Positions 7,512-14,747 of a stretch of 15,008 nt of DNA are shown piece after piece. A program made the position numbers and the translations under genes. The notes beneath the pieces are model-generated. The model made no database searches. It saw nothing but the letters and a program-made list of their open reading frames with translations, and had not been told where the DNA came from. Origin of the DNA: Phycisphaerae bacterium (GTDB lineage Bacteria > Planctomycetota > Phycisphaerae > Sedimentisphaerales > SG8-4); NCBI GenBank assembly GCA_030613765.1, contig JAUWLI010000030.1, forward strand, positions 1 to 15,008, read 5' to 3'. How positions within the stretch are numbered: the first letter of the stretch is position 1; each line of letters begins with the position of its first letter.

Positions 7512-8864
7512 TTAAATCCCTCTGGCAACTTCCTGGACGGTATCCCTGAGCCGGTTGAGCACTTCGTCGATCTCAGCGCGCGTGATAATGAGCGCGGGTT
7601 CGAAACGGATAGTATGGGCGTTGATCAGGGTTCCGGCCACCAACACCTTGCGTTTGTACAAGCCGGCCGCCACCTTGTAGCCGACCTCGACGTTCTTGAA
7701 ATGCTGACCGATAAGCAGTCCTCTCCCCGTAATTCTATCGTAGACCTGGGGAAACTCCCCGGCGAATTTTTCGAGCTGCGCAATGAAGTACGCTCCGTTC
7801 TCGGCCGCCAACTGCGGCAGATTGTCGCGAATAATCACCCGGATGGTGGCGATGGCGGCGGCACAGGCCATGGGATTTCCCCCCGTCGTGGTGGTATGGA
7901 TGAAAGGATTGGGATCCTCGAAAGCCTTCCATAACTTCCCGTTGCCCATGAAGGCCCCGATAGGCATTACACCGCCCCCGAGGGACTTCGCCGTGCACAG
8001 AATGTCGGGAACAACGCCCCAGTGGTCTATGCCCCAAAGTCTGCCGGTTCGACCGAGGCCGGTCTGTACTTCGTCCACGATGAGCAGAATGCCGTAGGAA
8101 CTGCAGACTTCGCGTACCTTTTGCCAGTAGCCGTCCGGCGGCACGATGGCCCCGGCTTCGCCCTGGATCGGTTCGGCGATGAATCCCGCGATGTCGATGC
8201 CGACCGTCTCGCAGATCTCGAGCTGTTTTTCTAAGGCGTCGCCGTCGCCGAAAGGCACGAAAAAGGTCTGACCGCCGAAGGGCTGCAAAGGCGCGCGAAA
8301 GTCCTTCTTTCCCATTACGCTGAGTGATCCCAGGGTTTTGCCGTGAAACGCCTTGACCGTGGAAATGAAGTTGTGCTTTTTCGTATGAAGTTTGGCAATT
8401 TTAAGGGCTCCCTCTATCGACTCGGTCCCGCTGGCCACGAAAAAGGCGTGGTCGATATCCCCCGGCGTGATCTGCGAAAGCAGGTTCGCCAGAACGCCTC
8501 TCAGGGGATCCATCAGTTCCTGGCTGGGGACTCCGGAGCGGCCGGCCTGGGCGCGTACCGCCTCCACCACTTCGGGATGGGACCAGCCCAGATCCAGCGC
8601 TCCGTATCCGCCCAGGCAGTCGATGTATTCGTTGCCGAAGACGTCGTAGAATTTGATCCCCTTGCCCCGCCATTCGGTACCGGCGTAGTCGCCGGCTTCG
8701 GTAACCGACTTTCGGTAGTCCACCCATCCGGCGTTGAAATGGTTGACGAAGTTGTCGACGGTTTCGGTGGCGACGGCCTTGGCCGTATCGGCGTCGATTT
8801 CTTCCGCTTGGATAATACCCATCCAGCGATCGGCGTATTCTATTGCTTGCTTGTAGTCTTTCAT
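7512..8864 (-). CDS. patA: Putrescine aminotransferase (class III, PLP-dependent)
   Basis: This 450-residue class III aminotransferase closely resembles E. coli putrescine aminotransferase (YgjG/PatA), as far as I can recall that sequence. Shared segments include YRKSVTEAGDY and FIDCLGG-like IDCLGGYG in the N-terminal part, SQELMDPLR, ASGTESIEGALK, AFHGKTLGSLS, EPIQGE, and VLVAGTLINAHTIRFEP near the C-terminus. The PLP residues are visible: D264-E265 in LIVDEVQTG and the Schiff-base lysine K293 in TAKSLGGG. It would convert putrescine and a 2-oxo acid to 4-aminobutanal and an amino acid. I chose the ATG at 8864 because AAGGAGG stands just before it; an upstream in-frame start at 8930 lacks this and adds 22 unconserved residues. 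It sits between carbamate kinase and the aldehyde oxidoreductase, the expected place for the putrescine step. Its G+C content is clearly higher than the TRAP genes. Confidence 0.93.
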   Translation of the reverse strand: MKDYKQAIEYADRWMGIIQAEEIDADTAKAVATETVDNFVNHFNAGWVDYRKSVTEAGDYAGTEWRGKGIKFYDVFGNEYIDCLGGYGALDLGWSHPEVVEAVRAQAGRSGVPSQELMDPLRGVLANLLSQITPGDIDHAFFVASGTESIEGALKIAKLHTKKHNFISTVKAFHGKTLGSLSVMGKKDFRAPLQPFGGQTFFVPFGDGDALEKQLEICETVGIDIAGFIAEPIQGEAGAIVPPDGYWQKVREVCSSYGILLIVDEVQTGLGRTGRLWGIDHWGVVPDILCTAKSLGGGVMPIGAFMGNGKLWKAFEDPNPFIHTTTTGGNPMACAAAIATIRVIIRDNLPQLAAENGAYFIAQLEKFAGEFPQVYDRITGRGLLIGQHFKNVEVGYKVAAGLYKRKVLVAGTLINAHTIRFEPALIITRAEIDEVLNRLRDTVQEVARGI

Positions 8865-9017
8865 GCTTCCTCCTTTTTTTGTTTGATTAAAGATGTCCAG
8901 AAAAGTTTTCAACCCGTAAAATTTCCACATATTTCGATCTTGACGGTTTTACTCTCGGCAAATTCAGCATCCGAGCCGAAGAATGTTCAGAGTTCCGTTC
9001 CAGTTGGAGAGACGCTC

Positions 9018-9977
9018 CTATTTCCCGCTGACAATACGAGTGCCTGTTTTTCCTTGCAAGGCGTCCAGGGCCTTGTCCAGACTGGTGATGATGGCTTCCT
9101 TTCCCTTTCCGCGCACGAAACGGACGGCCGCCTCGATCTTCGGAGCCATGGATCCTTTGCCGAAATGGCCTTCCTTCAGATACTCTTCCGCCTCGTTTGC
9201 GGTAATTCTATCGAGTGCCTTTTGCGCGGGCTTGCCAAAATCGAGATAGGCCCTTTCGACGTCCGTCAGAATAAGCAGGTAGTCGGCCTTCAAAAGATGT
9301 CCCAGCTTGACGGCCGAGCGATCCTTGTCCACCACGGCGTCGACGCCCGCATAACCGCCGTCGTCCGCCTTGACAACCGGTATTCCGCCGCCTCCCGAGA
9401 CAATGACCAGGGCCTCGATTTCGAGAAGCGTTTTTATCGATTCCCCTTCGAAGATGGCTATCGGCTCGGGAGAAGGAACGACGCGACGCCATCCTTTGTC
9501 AACTCCCGGCTTGACTTCCTTCAATGTGTAGTTCCTTTCCCTTTCCAGGCGGGACGCTTCCTCTTCGGTGTAGAAAGGTCCCACCGGTTTGTTCGGATCC
9601 TCGAAGGCCGGATCGTCTCCGGCGACGACAACCTGGGTGATTATGGTACTGACCGGGTAGGGCAGTTCCTCCCGGTTCAGCCAGTAGGAAATCCTGTTCT
9701 GCAGCATCCACCCGATCTGTCCCTGCGTCATGGCGCCGCAGCAGGCGAGAGTCTGGGGCGGAACCAGCTCCTTCGCCTCCTCCTGCTGAATCAACAGGGC
9801 TCCAGCCTGGGGTCCGTTGCCGTGGGTGACGACCTGCAGAAAACCGGCCTTGCAGATACGGGCGATCTCCCGCGCCGTCCTGTCGACGTTGCCGAACTGC
9901 TCTTCGGTGGTTCCCCTCTCGTCGGCCTGTTTAATGGCATTGCCCCCCAACGCGACCACTACCAACTCTTCATACAT
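9018..9977 (-). CDS. arcC: Carbamate kinase
   Basis: This 319-residue protein is a carbamate kinase of the amino acid kinase fold. It converts carbamoyl phosphate and ADP into ATP and carbamate in fermentative arginine or agmatine breakdown. Landmarks are VVALGGNAI at residues 7-15, THGNGPQAG at 51-59, VSGGGGIPVV at 193-202, DKDRSA at 217-222 and GSMAPKIEAA at 275-284. Length matches the family. The ATG at 9977 has GAGGA about seven bases upstream. It follows the carbamoyltransferase gene (199-base gap) and precedes patA (153-base gap). With no arginine deiminase in view and an agmatine deiminase present, its carbamoyl phosphate most likely comes from carbamoylputrescine. Confidence 0.96.
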   Translation of the reverse strand: MYEELVVVALGGNAIKQADERGTTEEQFGNVDRTAREIARICKAGFLQVVTHGNGPQAGALLIQQEEAKELVPPQTLACCGAMTQGQIGWMLQNRISYWLNREELPYPVSTIITQVVVAGDDPAFEDPNKPVGPFYTEEEASRLERERNYTLKEVKPGVDKGWRRVVPSPEPIAIFEGESIKTLLEIEALVIVSGGGGIPVVKADDGGYAGVDAVVDKDRSAVKLGHLLKADYLLILTDVERAYLDFGKPAQKALDRITANEAEEYLKEGHFGKGSMAPKIEAAVRFVRGKGKEAIITSLDKALDALQGKTGTRIVSGK

Positions 9978-10105
9978 GGTTCTATCCTCTTTTTATTGAG
10001 TTTTCCCGATTATCTACAATAGACCTCCATAATACGAGAGAATCCCAATTATCCTCGCTTCGCTCCTTAATCCACGCTACGTTTCCCTATTCAAAAGAAA
10101 GGGCG

Positions 10106-10168
10106 AATCCACCAATGAAAAAACTCCGCGGGAATTATAGCTGTAAATAGTAGATAAACAGGTGGATT
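10106..10168 (-). repeat. Inverted repeat after the carbamoyltransferase gene
   Basis: AATCCACC (10106-10113) and GGTGGATT (10161-10168) are perfect complements separated by 47 bases. They begin eight bases past the carbamoyltransferase stop, and on the minus strand the structure is followed by a pyrimidine-rich stretch ending TTTCTTTT. It may be a weak terminator or a 3'-end stabiliser. Confidence 0.35.
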
Positions 10169-10175
10169 TCCGTGG

Positions 10176-11108
10176 TTAAGCCATAATTAGGGCCATAAGC
10201 GCCTTTTCGGTGTGCATCCGGTTTTCCGCCTGGTCGAAAACCACCGAATGCGGTCCATCCATAACGTCATCGGTGACTTCCGTTCCTCTTCCGGCTGGCA
10301 GGCAATGCTCGAATATTACATTCCTGTCGCATTTTTGTAGGATATCAGTGGTGACGCGGTATAGTGCAAAGGCGTTTCGTCTTTCAGATTCTTCCTCCTC
10401 CTGGCCGATCCACCACCAGACATCGGTATACACACAGTTACAGTCTTGAGTGGCTTCATCAATGTTTTCTGTCTGCAAGAACCGACCGTCTGAAACTTTG
10501 TTATTCATTTCGTATAAGTCTGTCCATTCAGACTGGATCCAGTATTTTTTTGGTGCGCAGTGTGTATAATACATGCCGAGTTTCGAGCAAATAAGGGCCA
10601 GGGAATGTGCAGGTTGAGTTCGATCTCCAAAGAAAGTTACGTTCAGCCCTTCCAACTTTCCGAATCTTTCCATCATTGTATAGACGTCGGCCAGGGCCTG
10701 GCATGGATGATTGCTCTCTGTCATGGCGTTAATAACGGGAACATCTGCAAGGTCGGCAAATTCCTTTAACTCTTTGTAATTGTTCCAGCGAATCATGATT
10801 GCATTCAGAAAACGGCTGAGGACTTTGGCCGTATCGCCGATGCTTTCCTTTTTGCCCAGATGTATCTCGCCGGGCTTTAAATAAAGTACGTATCCTCCCA
10901 ATTGCTGAAAGCCGAGTTCAAAGGATATCCGTGTTCTTGTGGATGCCTGGTCGAAAATCATACCCAGAGACTTTCCTTTGAGATAAGGATGGAAAATCCC
11001 GCGCTGCACCTCCAGCTTCAATTCCTTTGTGGTATCCAGAATACGTAGCAATTCCTCACAGGTAAAATCCTGAAGGTGTACAAAATTCCGGTTGGTCAGA
11101 CTGTTCAT
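10176..11108 (-). CDS. Ornithine/putrescine carbamoyltransferase family, probably putrescine carbamoyltransferase
   Basis: This 310-residue enzyme has the aspartate/ornithine transcarbamylase fold. Carbamoyl phosphate residues are present: STRTR at 56-60, HPCQ at 134-137 and HCLPAGRG at 268-275. The loop that in ornithine carbamoyltransferases reads DVWxSMG and holds ornithine reads DVWWWIG at 229-235, so the SMG signature is lost. Putrescine carbamoyltransferase of Enterococcus, as I recall it, also lacks SMG there and shares KSLGMIF before STRTR and a PGxIxLG segment, both seen here (residues 46-52 and 79-84). Run in the catabolic direction it would turn N-carbamoylputrescine and phosphate into putrescine and carbamoyl phosphate. 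It precedes arcC. It lacks the C-terminal extension I recall in the Enterococcus enzyme. Database annotation would probably say ornithine carbamoyltransferase (argF); the substrate is inference. Confidence 0.88.
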   Translation of the reverse strand: MNSLTNRNFVHLQDFTCEELLRILDTTKELKLEVQRGIFHPYLKGKSLGMIFDQASTRTRISFELGFQQLGGYVLYLKPGEIHLGKKESIGDTAKVLSRFLNAIMIRWNNYKELKEFADLADVPVINAMTESNHPCQALADVYTMMERFGKLEGLNVTFFGDRTQPAHSLALICSKLGMYYTHCAPKKYWIQSEWTDLYEMNNKVSDGRFLQTENIDEATQDCNCVYTDVWWWIGQEEEESERRNAFALYRVTTDILQKCDRNVIFEHCLPAGRGTEVTDDVMDGPHSVVFDQAENRMHTEKALMALIMA

Positions 11109-11143
11109 GTTCTTCTCCTTTTGGCAAGTATCTTATGGAATAT

Positions 11144-11218
11144 GGCGTATGACATAAGGCGTAAAGCTCAGGGGAGAAAAAGGTTTTTCCTCGTACCTTA
11201 TGCATTATGCCTTACGCC
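11144..11218. repeat. Long imperfect inverted repeat (REP-like)
   Basis: GGCGTATGACATAAGGCGTAA (21 bases, 11144-11164) matches the complement of 11198-11218 at 17 of 21 positions. Inside it GAAAAA (11176-11181) faces TTTTTC (11184-11189). The element fills most of the 123-base gap between the binding-protein gene and the carbamoyltransferase gene. The GCGTAAGGC-type wording looks like a dispersed extragenic repeat; it could also act as a terminator or mRNA hairpin. Confidence 0.55.
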
Positions 11219-11231
11219 TCAATTATCTCCA

Positions 11232-12590
11232 TCAGCCCATATAACCGGCTGTGCAGGGAACTCGAATTACCCTATCACTCATCCGGTCCGAAGATACCTT
11301 CTCGCGGTTTGCCCGAGATGGCCGGTGAGGCAGGGACGATTTCATCAGGCATGGGACAGCCGCAGGCTGCCCGGGCGGCTTGCGGTAGTCAACTTTTTTG
11401 AAGCTTTTAGGTCCCATCTGGATGTGCTTGCCGTCCCAGATCTGAATCCATACAAGCGGGAACAGATGCTCTCCCTGGATGGCTGACTGATCAGTGGGGT
11501 TGAAGACGTAGATGGCGGCTATTCCCTCGTGAACCGCCTCGCGGAGCTGTCTGGCAATTTCGCGATAACATTCCACGCATCCTGCCCGCTTTACGGCATT
11601 AGCCCACATGTCGAAGCCGTCTCGGGTGGCGATGGAGTATAGTCCGGCGGGTTCGTTCTTGAATCGAGCGATCCAGCGTTTGCGGTAGTCCTCGTATTTC
11701 TTCCCAAACTCCCGGGCTCCGGCCACCCATACCAGACCGTCGGCCGATTTACCGGCCAACTCCAGGAACTCGGGGATGGAGGGAGTATACTGCATCCAGA
11801 CTAAGGAGTTTATTCCGTCGGGGCCAAAACGGTCGACAAACTGCTTTATGAACCGGGCGGCATCAGTGGGATCCAGATGCCAGAAGGTAACGTACGCCGG
11901 CTGCTTGGACTCGATTTTGGATAGAATCGGACCCCATTCGGCAACGCCAAAGGGAACCGTTTCATCCACGACCACTTTATACCCCAGCTTCTTTGCGCGT
12001 TTGGCGAACACATCGGCAGGCATTATGTTGTAAGCATAATCTACCTTGATAATGGCAATGTTTTTATTGGGTGGCGTCCAGCCCATCTTTTTGGGCACGG
12101 TAAACAGGTTATTAATGGCGTTGATGCCGTAGGCAACGTCGTTGTAGGTATACTGGAAACAGTTCCAATATTTATCAGGATGCTTGGCCACCGGCGCGGT
12201 GCATAGCGTCATGGCATTGCCGTGCAGGTAGGGAACATCGTACTGACCGAAGACTTTGGTGTCAACACCACCATCGTCGTAACCGGTAATAATAACATTG
12301 GCACCGGCTCCAATAAGCCTCTCACCCACAGCCCTGATTTTCTCCGCTTCGAGACCTCCCACGTCGCCGAACTTGATCTTGATCTTGCGACCCAAAAGCC
12401 CGCCTGCCGTATTGTATTCTTCCACGGCCATTTCCAGCGCCATCTTCATTTGCTCACCATCACTGGCGTAAGGCCCGGTGAGTGGAAGAGGCGAACCGAT
12501 TAGAATGGGCTTTTCGGCTAATGCCGTCGAGAATGAAAAGCACACCATAAGACCAATGATCATTACTGTTAAAAAAAATTTTCGCATCAT
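11232..12590 (-). CDS. ABC transporter substrate-binding protein, LivJ/amide type, aberrant C-terminus
   Basis: This 452-residue protein has a signal peptide (MMRKFF, a hydrophobic core, then STALAEK) followed by a type I periplasmic binding domain of the branched-chain amino acid/amide/urea kind: ILIGSPLPLTGPYASDG, AVEEYNTAGGLLGRKI, then VFGQYDVPYLHG and a C-terminal IQIWDGKHIQMGP. It would capture a solute in the periplasm for an ABC importer, but no permease or ATPase gene is adjacent, so it is an orphan here. I placed the start at 12590; upstream in-frame codons to 12683 are promoter-region sequence with no signal-peptide logic. After KKVDYRKPP, where relatives usually end in a few residues, about 45 unusual, basic residues follow. 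Another frame over the same stretch reads MPDEIVPASPAISGKPREG and ends at 11275, suggesting a frameshift or a fused remnant. The substrate is unknown. Confidence 0.88.
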   Translation of the reverse strand: MMRKFFLTVMIIGLMVCFSFSTALAEKPILIGSPLPLTGPYASDGEQMKMALEMAVEEYNTAGGLLGRKIKIKFGDVGGLEAEKIRAVGERLIGAGANVIITGYDDGGVDTKVFGQYDVPYLHGNAMTLCTAPVAKHPDKYWNCFQYTYNDVAYGINAINNLFTVPKKMGWTPPNKNIAIIKVDYAYNIMPADVFAKRAKKLGYKVVVDETVPFGVAEWGPILSKIESKQPAYVTFWHLDPTDAARFIKQFVDRFGPDGINSLVWMQYTPSIPEFLELAGKSADGLVWVAGAREFGKKYEDYRKRWIARFKNEPAGLYSIATRDGFDMWANAVKRAGCVECYREIARQLREAVHEGIAAIYVFNPTDQSAIQGEHLFPLVWIQIWDGKHIQMGPKSFKKVDYRKPPGQPAAVPCLMKSSLPHRPSRANREKVSSDRMSDRVIRVPCTAGYMG

Positions 12591-12748
12591 AACATACCTA
12601 CTTTTTCTATAATAAGGTTGGTTTCCACGTGGCGAGACCCCCTGCAGACTTCCACCTTCATTGATGAGGGGACTTGCCAACAAGTTCTAAATACAATGCA
12701 AATACAATCGGTGTAAAATAAGCGAGTAATTAGTTTTGGAAGATCATG

Positions 12749-12777
12749 CTTATAATGTGTACGATAGAGAATGACAA
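12749..12777 (-). promoter_or_regulatory. Candidate sigma-70 promoter of the binding-protein gene
   Basis: On the minus strand TTGTCA (12777-12772) is followed after exactly 17 bases by TATAAG (12754-12749), each one or two changes from consensus. It would give a leader of about 150 bases before the ATG at 12590 and could start the downstream binding protein-carbamoyltransferase-arcC-patA run. Confidence 0.45.
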
Positions 12778-12829
12778 TTTGTTTTCGTACATCCGCCTGC
12801 ACCCTTACTCTAAGTAAGAATTTTCAAAA

Positions 12830-13147
12830 TCAATCTTCCTTTTTGCTTCTATAAAAGTAATATGTAACATCCTTTGGCAGAAGGCTTCCCAATTGTTCAT
12901 GCTCGCCTAATTCGAGCTTTTTCACTTTCAGCTTCACTTTCAGGTAGGCCTGACCCATGGCCTCATCCAGATAGAATTTTCGGTCTAAGGCTTTAATTCT
13001 TAGCCGATTGAGCACATCGAGAACTTCATCAAAGTCGGTGTTTTTTCTTTCTTCTGTTTGACTCACAAAAACCAGATAGCTGAATGCCGGATTGAGCGCT
13101 CCCTTCAAAAGTGTGAAAAAGGATGTTTCCCTATTTTTCGGCGCCAT
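12830..13147 (-). CDS. Small protein of unknown function
   Basis: I do not recognise this 105-residue protein. It has no clear signal peptide and no clear membrane helix. The C-terminal two thirds are rich in charged residues, with an amphipathic stretch (DFDEVLDVLNRLRIKALDR) and alternating K/L/V in KVKLKVKKLELGE, suggesting a small alpha/beta cytoplasmic protein. The start at 13147 is preceded by a purine-rich AGAAGAGAA, a modest ribosome site. It lies 159 bases after gabT on the same strand and 239 bases before the binding-protein gene, which seems to have its own promoter. It may be a chance passenger of gabT. The frame is open without interruption and not a shadow of any gene on the other strand, so it is probably real. 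Confidence 0.6.
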   Translation of the reverse strand: MAPKNRETSFFTLLKGALNPAFSYLVFVSQTEERKNTDFDEVLDVLNRLRIKALDRKFYLDEAMGQAYLKVKLKVKKLELGEHEQLGSLLPKDVTYYFYRSKKED

Positions 13148-13306
13148 TTCTCTTCTTATTTCAGTTTCAGTTTGTAAATAGCTTCATCACGTATCGTCAG
13201 AATTAACTGTAACCCCTATAATACCCAGTCCTGTCGCGCATGATTTCCCCAGTCACGTTACTTCCGTGTAGGAGACACAGCATTATCCCGGGTTCCGCCT
13301 TAATAT

Positions 13307-14617
13307 TCATTTGGAGATGCTTGCGAAGCCATCCTCCATGATTGCAAGGCCTTTCTCCAGGAGTTCATCAGTGATGACTAATGGCATTAGCGTGCGAATA
13401 ACGTTACCGAAGTTACCACAAGAAAGTAGAATCAATCCCTTTTCATAGGAAAATTTCACCAGGGCCTTGGCCTCATCAGCCGCAGGTTCCTTTGTCTCCC
13501 GGTCCTTTACCAGCTCTAAAGCCAGCATGGGGCCTTTACCGCGGACATCACCAATGATCTCAAACTGCTGTTGGAGGGAATCGAAGCGCTCCTTTAGCCT
13601 TTTGCCCAGGACTTCGGCCTTTTGGAGCAGGTTTTCCTCTTCAAAGATATCTAATACGGCAAGCGCTGCCTGGCAGCAAACTGGATTGCCGCCGTAAGTT
13701 CCACCCAGACCGCCAACATGTGGTGCGTCCATCATTTCCTTTTTCCCCACAACCGAACTTAATGGCATACCTGCAGCAAGACTCTTGGCAACTGTAACGA
13801 GATCGGGCTCCACACCCCAGTGCTCCATGGCGAACATCTTGCCGGTTCGCCCCATGCCGGACTGGATCTCATCAGCAACAAATACGATCCCGTTGTCCTG
13901 GCAAATCCTGTTAAGTTTGGAAAAATACTCCTGAGGCGGCGTTATGAAGCCTCCCTCTCCCATGATGGGTTCTACCACAAGGGCCGCAGTGGATTCAGCG
14001 GCCACATTACTGACAAAAAACTCCTTGAGATAATCAGCGCAAGTTACATCACAGTCCGGGTACTTGAGGCCAAATGGACAGCGATAGCAATATGCATATG
14101 GCATGCGATAGACTTCTGGCGCAAATGGACCAAACCCGAGCTTATAAGGCATAACCTTACTTGTAAGGGTCATAGTTAAAAGTGTGCGACCGTGAAAGCC
14201 GTTCTCAAAGGCAATTATTGCAGGCCTCTTGGTATAATACCTGGCAATCTTCACCGCGTTCTCCACAGCTTCGGCACCACTATTGGCGAACATTGCCATC
14301 TTTGAAAAAGAGCCGGGAGTGAGTGCACAAAGCTTCTCGGCCAATTCCACATAGGGTTCATACATGACTACATGGAAGCAGGTGTGGGTGTACTTCTCTG
14401 CCTGGTCCTTGATCGCTGCCACTACTTTTGGGTGGCAGTGCCCTACGTTCATCACGCCGATGCCACCGGAAAAATCGATTAACTCCCTGCCCTCCACGTC
14501 ATAGACTACAGCACCCTTAGCCTTCTCAACGAATAAAGGAGTCACGTTAAAGGGTCCCTTAGGTACAACTCTGGCACGTAATTCGCCCAGATACTCATTT
14601 TTTGAGGAATCATTCAT
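13307..14617 (-). CDS. gabT: 4-aminobutyrate aminotransferase (class III, PLP-dependent)
   Basis: This 436-residue class III aminotransferase reads as GABA transaminase, converting GABA and 2-oxoglutarate to succinic semialdehyde and glutamate. Landmarks are DFSGGIGVMNVGHCHP near residues 48-63, ANSGAEAVENAVKIAR at 111-126, ENGFHGRT at 138-145, EPIMGEGG at 216-223, ADEIQSGMGRTG around 248-259 with the PLP-contacting Asp249, and the Schiff-base lysine K278 in TVAKSLAAGMP. I chose the ATG at 14617 because TTGGAG stands just before it; a TTG at 14647 would add ten residues. A cysteine-rich loop (C177, C180, C189, C193) sits mid-protein, which I believe some bacterial GABA transaminases share. 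It is the first gene of the visible run and would complete putrescine breakdown begun by PatA. Related enzymes act on 5-aminovalerate, so that substrate is not excluded. Confidence 0.9.
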   Translation of the reverse strand: MNDSSKNEYLGELRARVVPKGPFNVTPLFVEKAKGAVVYDVEGRELIDFSGGIGVMNVGHCHPKVVAAIKDQAEKYTHTCFHVVMYEPYVELAEKLCALTPGSFSKMAMFANSGAEAVENAVKIARYYTKRPAIIAFENGFHGRTLLTMTLTSKVMPYKLGFGPFAPEVYRMPYAYCYRCPFGLKYPDCDVTCADYLKEFFVSNVAAESTAALVVEPIMGEGGFITPPQEYFSKLNRICQDNGIVFVADEIQSGMGRTGKMFAMEHWGVEPDLVTVAKSLAAGMPLSSVVGKKEMMDAPHVGGLGGTYGGNPVCCQAALAVLDIFEEENLLQKAEVLGKRLKERFDSLQQQFEIIGDVRGKGPMLALELVKDRETKEPAADEAKALVKFSYEKGLILLSCGNFGNVIRTLMPLVITDELLEKGLAIMEDGFASISK

Positions 14618-14658
14618 AGGGGTCTCCAAAATTTCGGCTGTTGGCAAAACATCGGTTT

Positions 14659-14690
14659 CACCGCAGAGATGCTAAGAACGCGGAGAAAAA
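14659..14690 (+). repeat. Dispersed short repeat, copy 1
   Basis: The sequence beginning CACCGCAGAGATGCTAAGAA and running into CGCGGAG matches a second copy at 14974 at 20 of the first 27 positions, in the same orientation. Such CACCGCAGAGACGC-type strings are, in my recollection, common as extragenic repeats in environmental anaerobe genomes. It lies in the leader of gabT. Confidence 0.5.
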
Positions 14691-14721
14691 CTTTTTCAGA
14701 TGAGATGTGTTTTGTTAGAGC

Positions 14722-14747
14722 AAAAAACGGACCAAAGCACAGTCCGT
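14722..14747 (-). terminator. Intrinsic terminator-like hairpin upstream of gabT
   Basis: On the minus strand ACGGAC (14747-14742) pairs with GTCCGT (14732-14727) across a 9-base loop, followed directly by a run of T (complement of the A-run 14722-14727). This is a standard Rho-independent layout with a short stem. It lies about 105 bases before the gabT ATG. It either ends a gene located beyond the right edge or acts as an attenuator in the gabT leader. Confidence 0.6.

Noticed and set aside
8865..8930. An upstream in-frame start for patA adding 22 residues
   Set aside because: The ATG at 8864 has a strong AAGGAGG site, and the extra residues cover that site itself.
8343..10022. A 559-codon open frame on the plus strand spanning patA and arcC
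   Set aside because: It lies antisense to two firmly recognised genes with high G+C, runs across their intergenic gap and has no recognisable protein features; it is a shadow frame.
10176..11108. Plain anabolic ornithine carbamoyltransferase for arginine synthesis
   Set aside because: No other arginine biosynthesis gene is present, the SMG loop is absent and the neighbours are catabolic; kept only as an alternative.
12591..12683. An upstream in-frame start for the ABC binding protein
   Set aside because: It would place 31 polar residues before the signal peptide; the start at 12590 puts the signal peptide at the N-terminus.
12591..12748. A possible riboswitch (guanidine or polyamine type) in the leader of the binding-protein gene
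   Set aside because: The leader has some GC-rich complementary stretches, but I could not match the conserved core of any guanidine riboswitch class I know.
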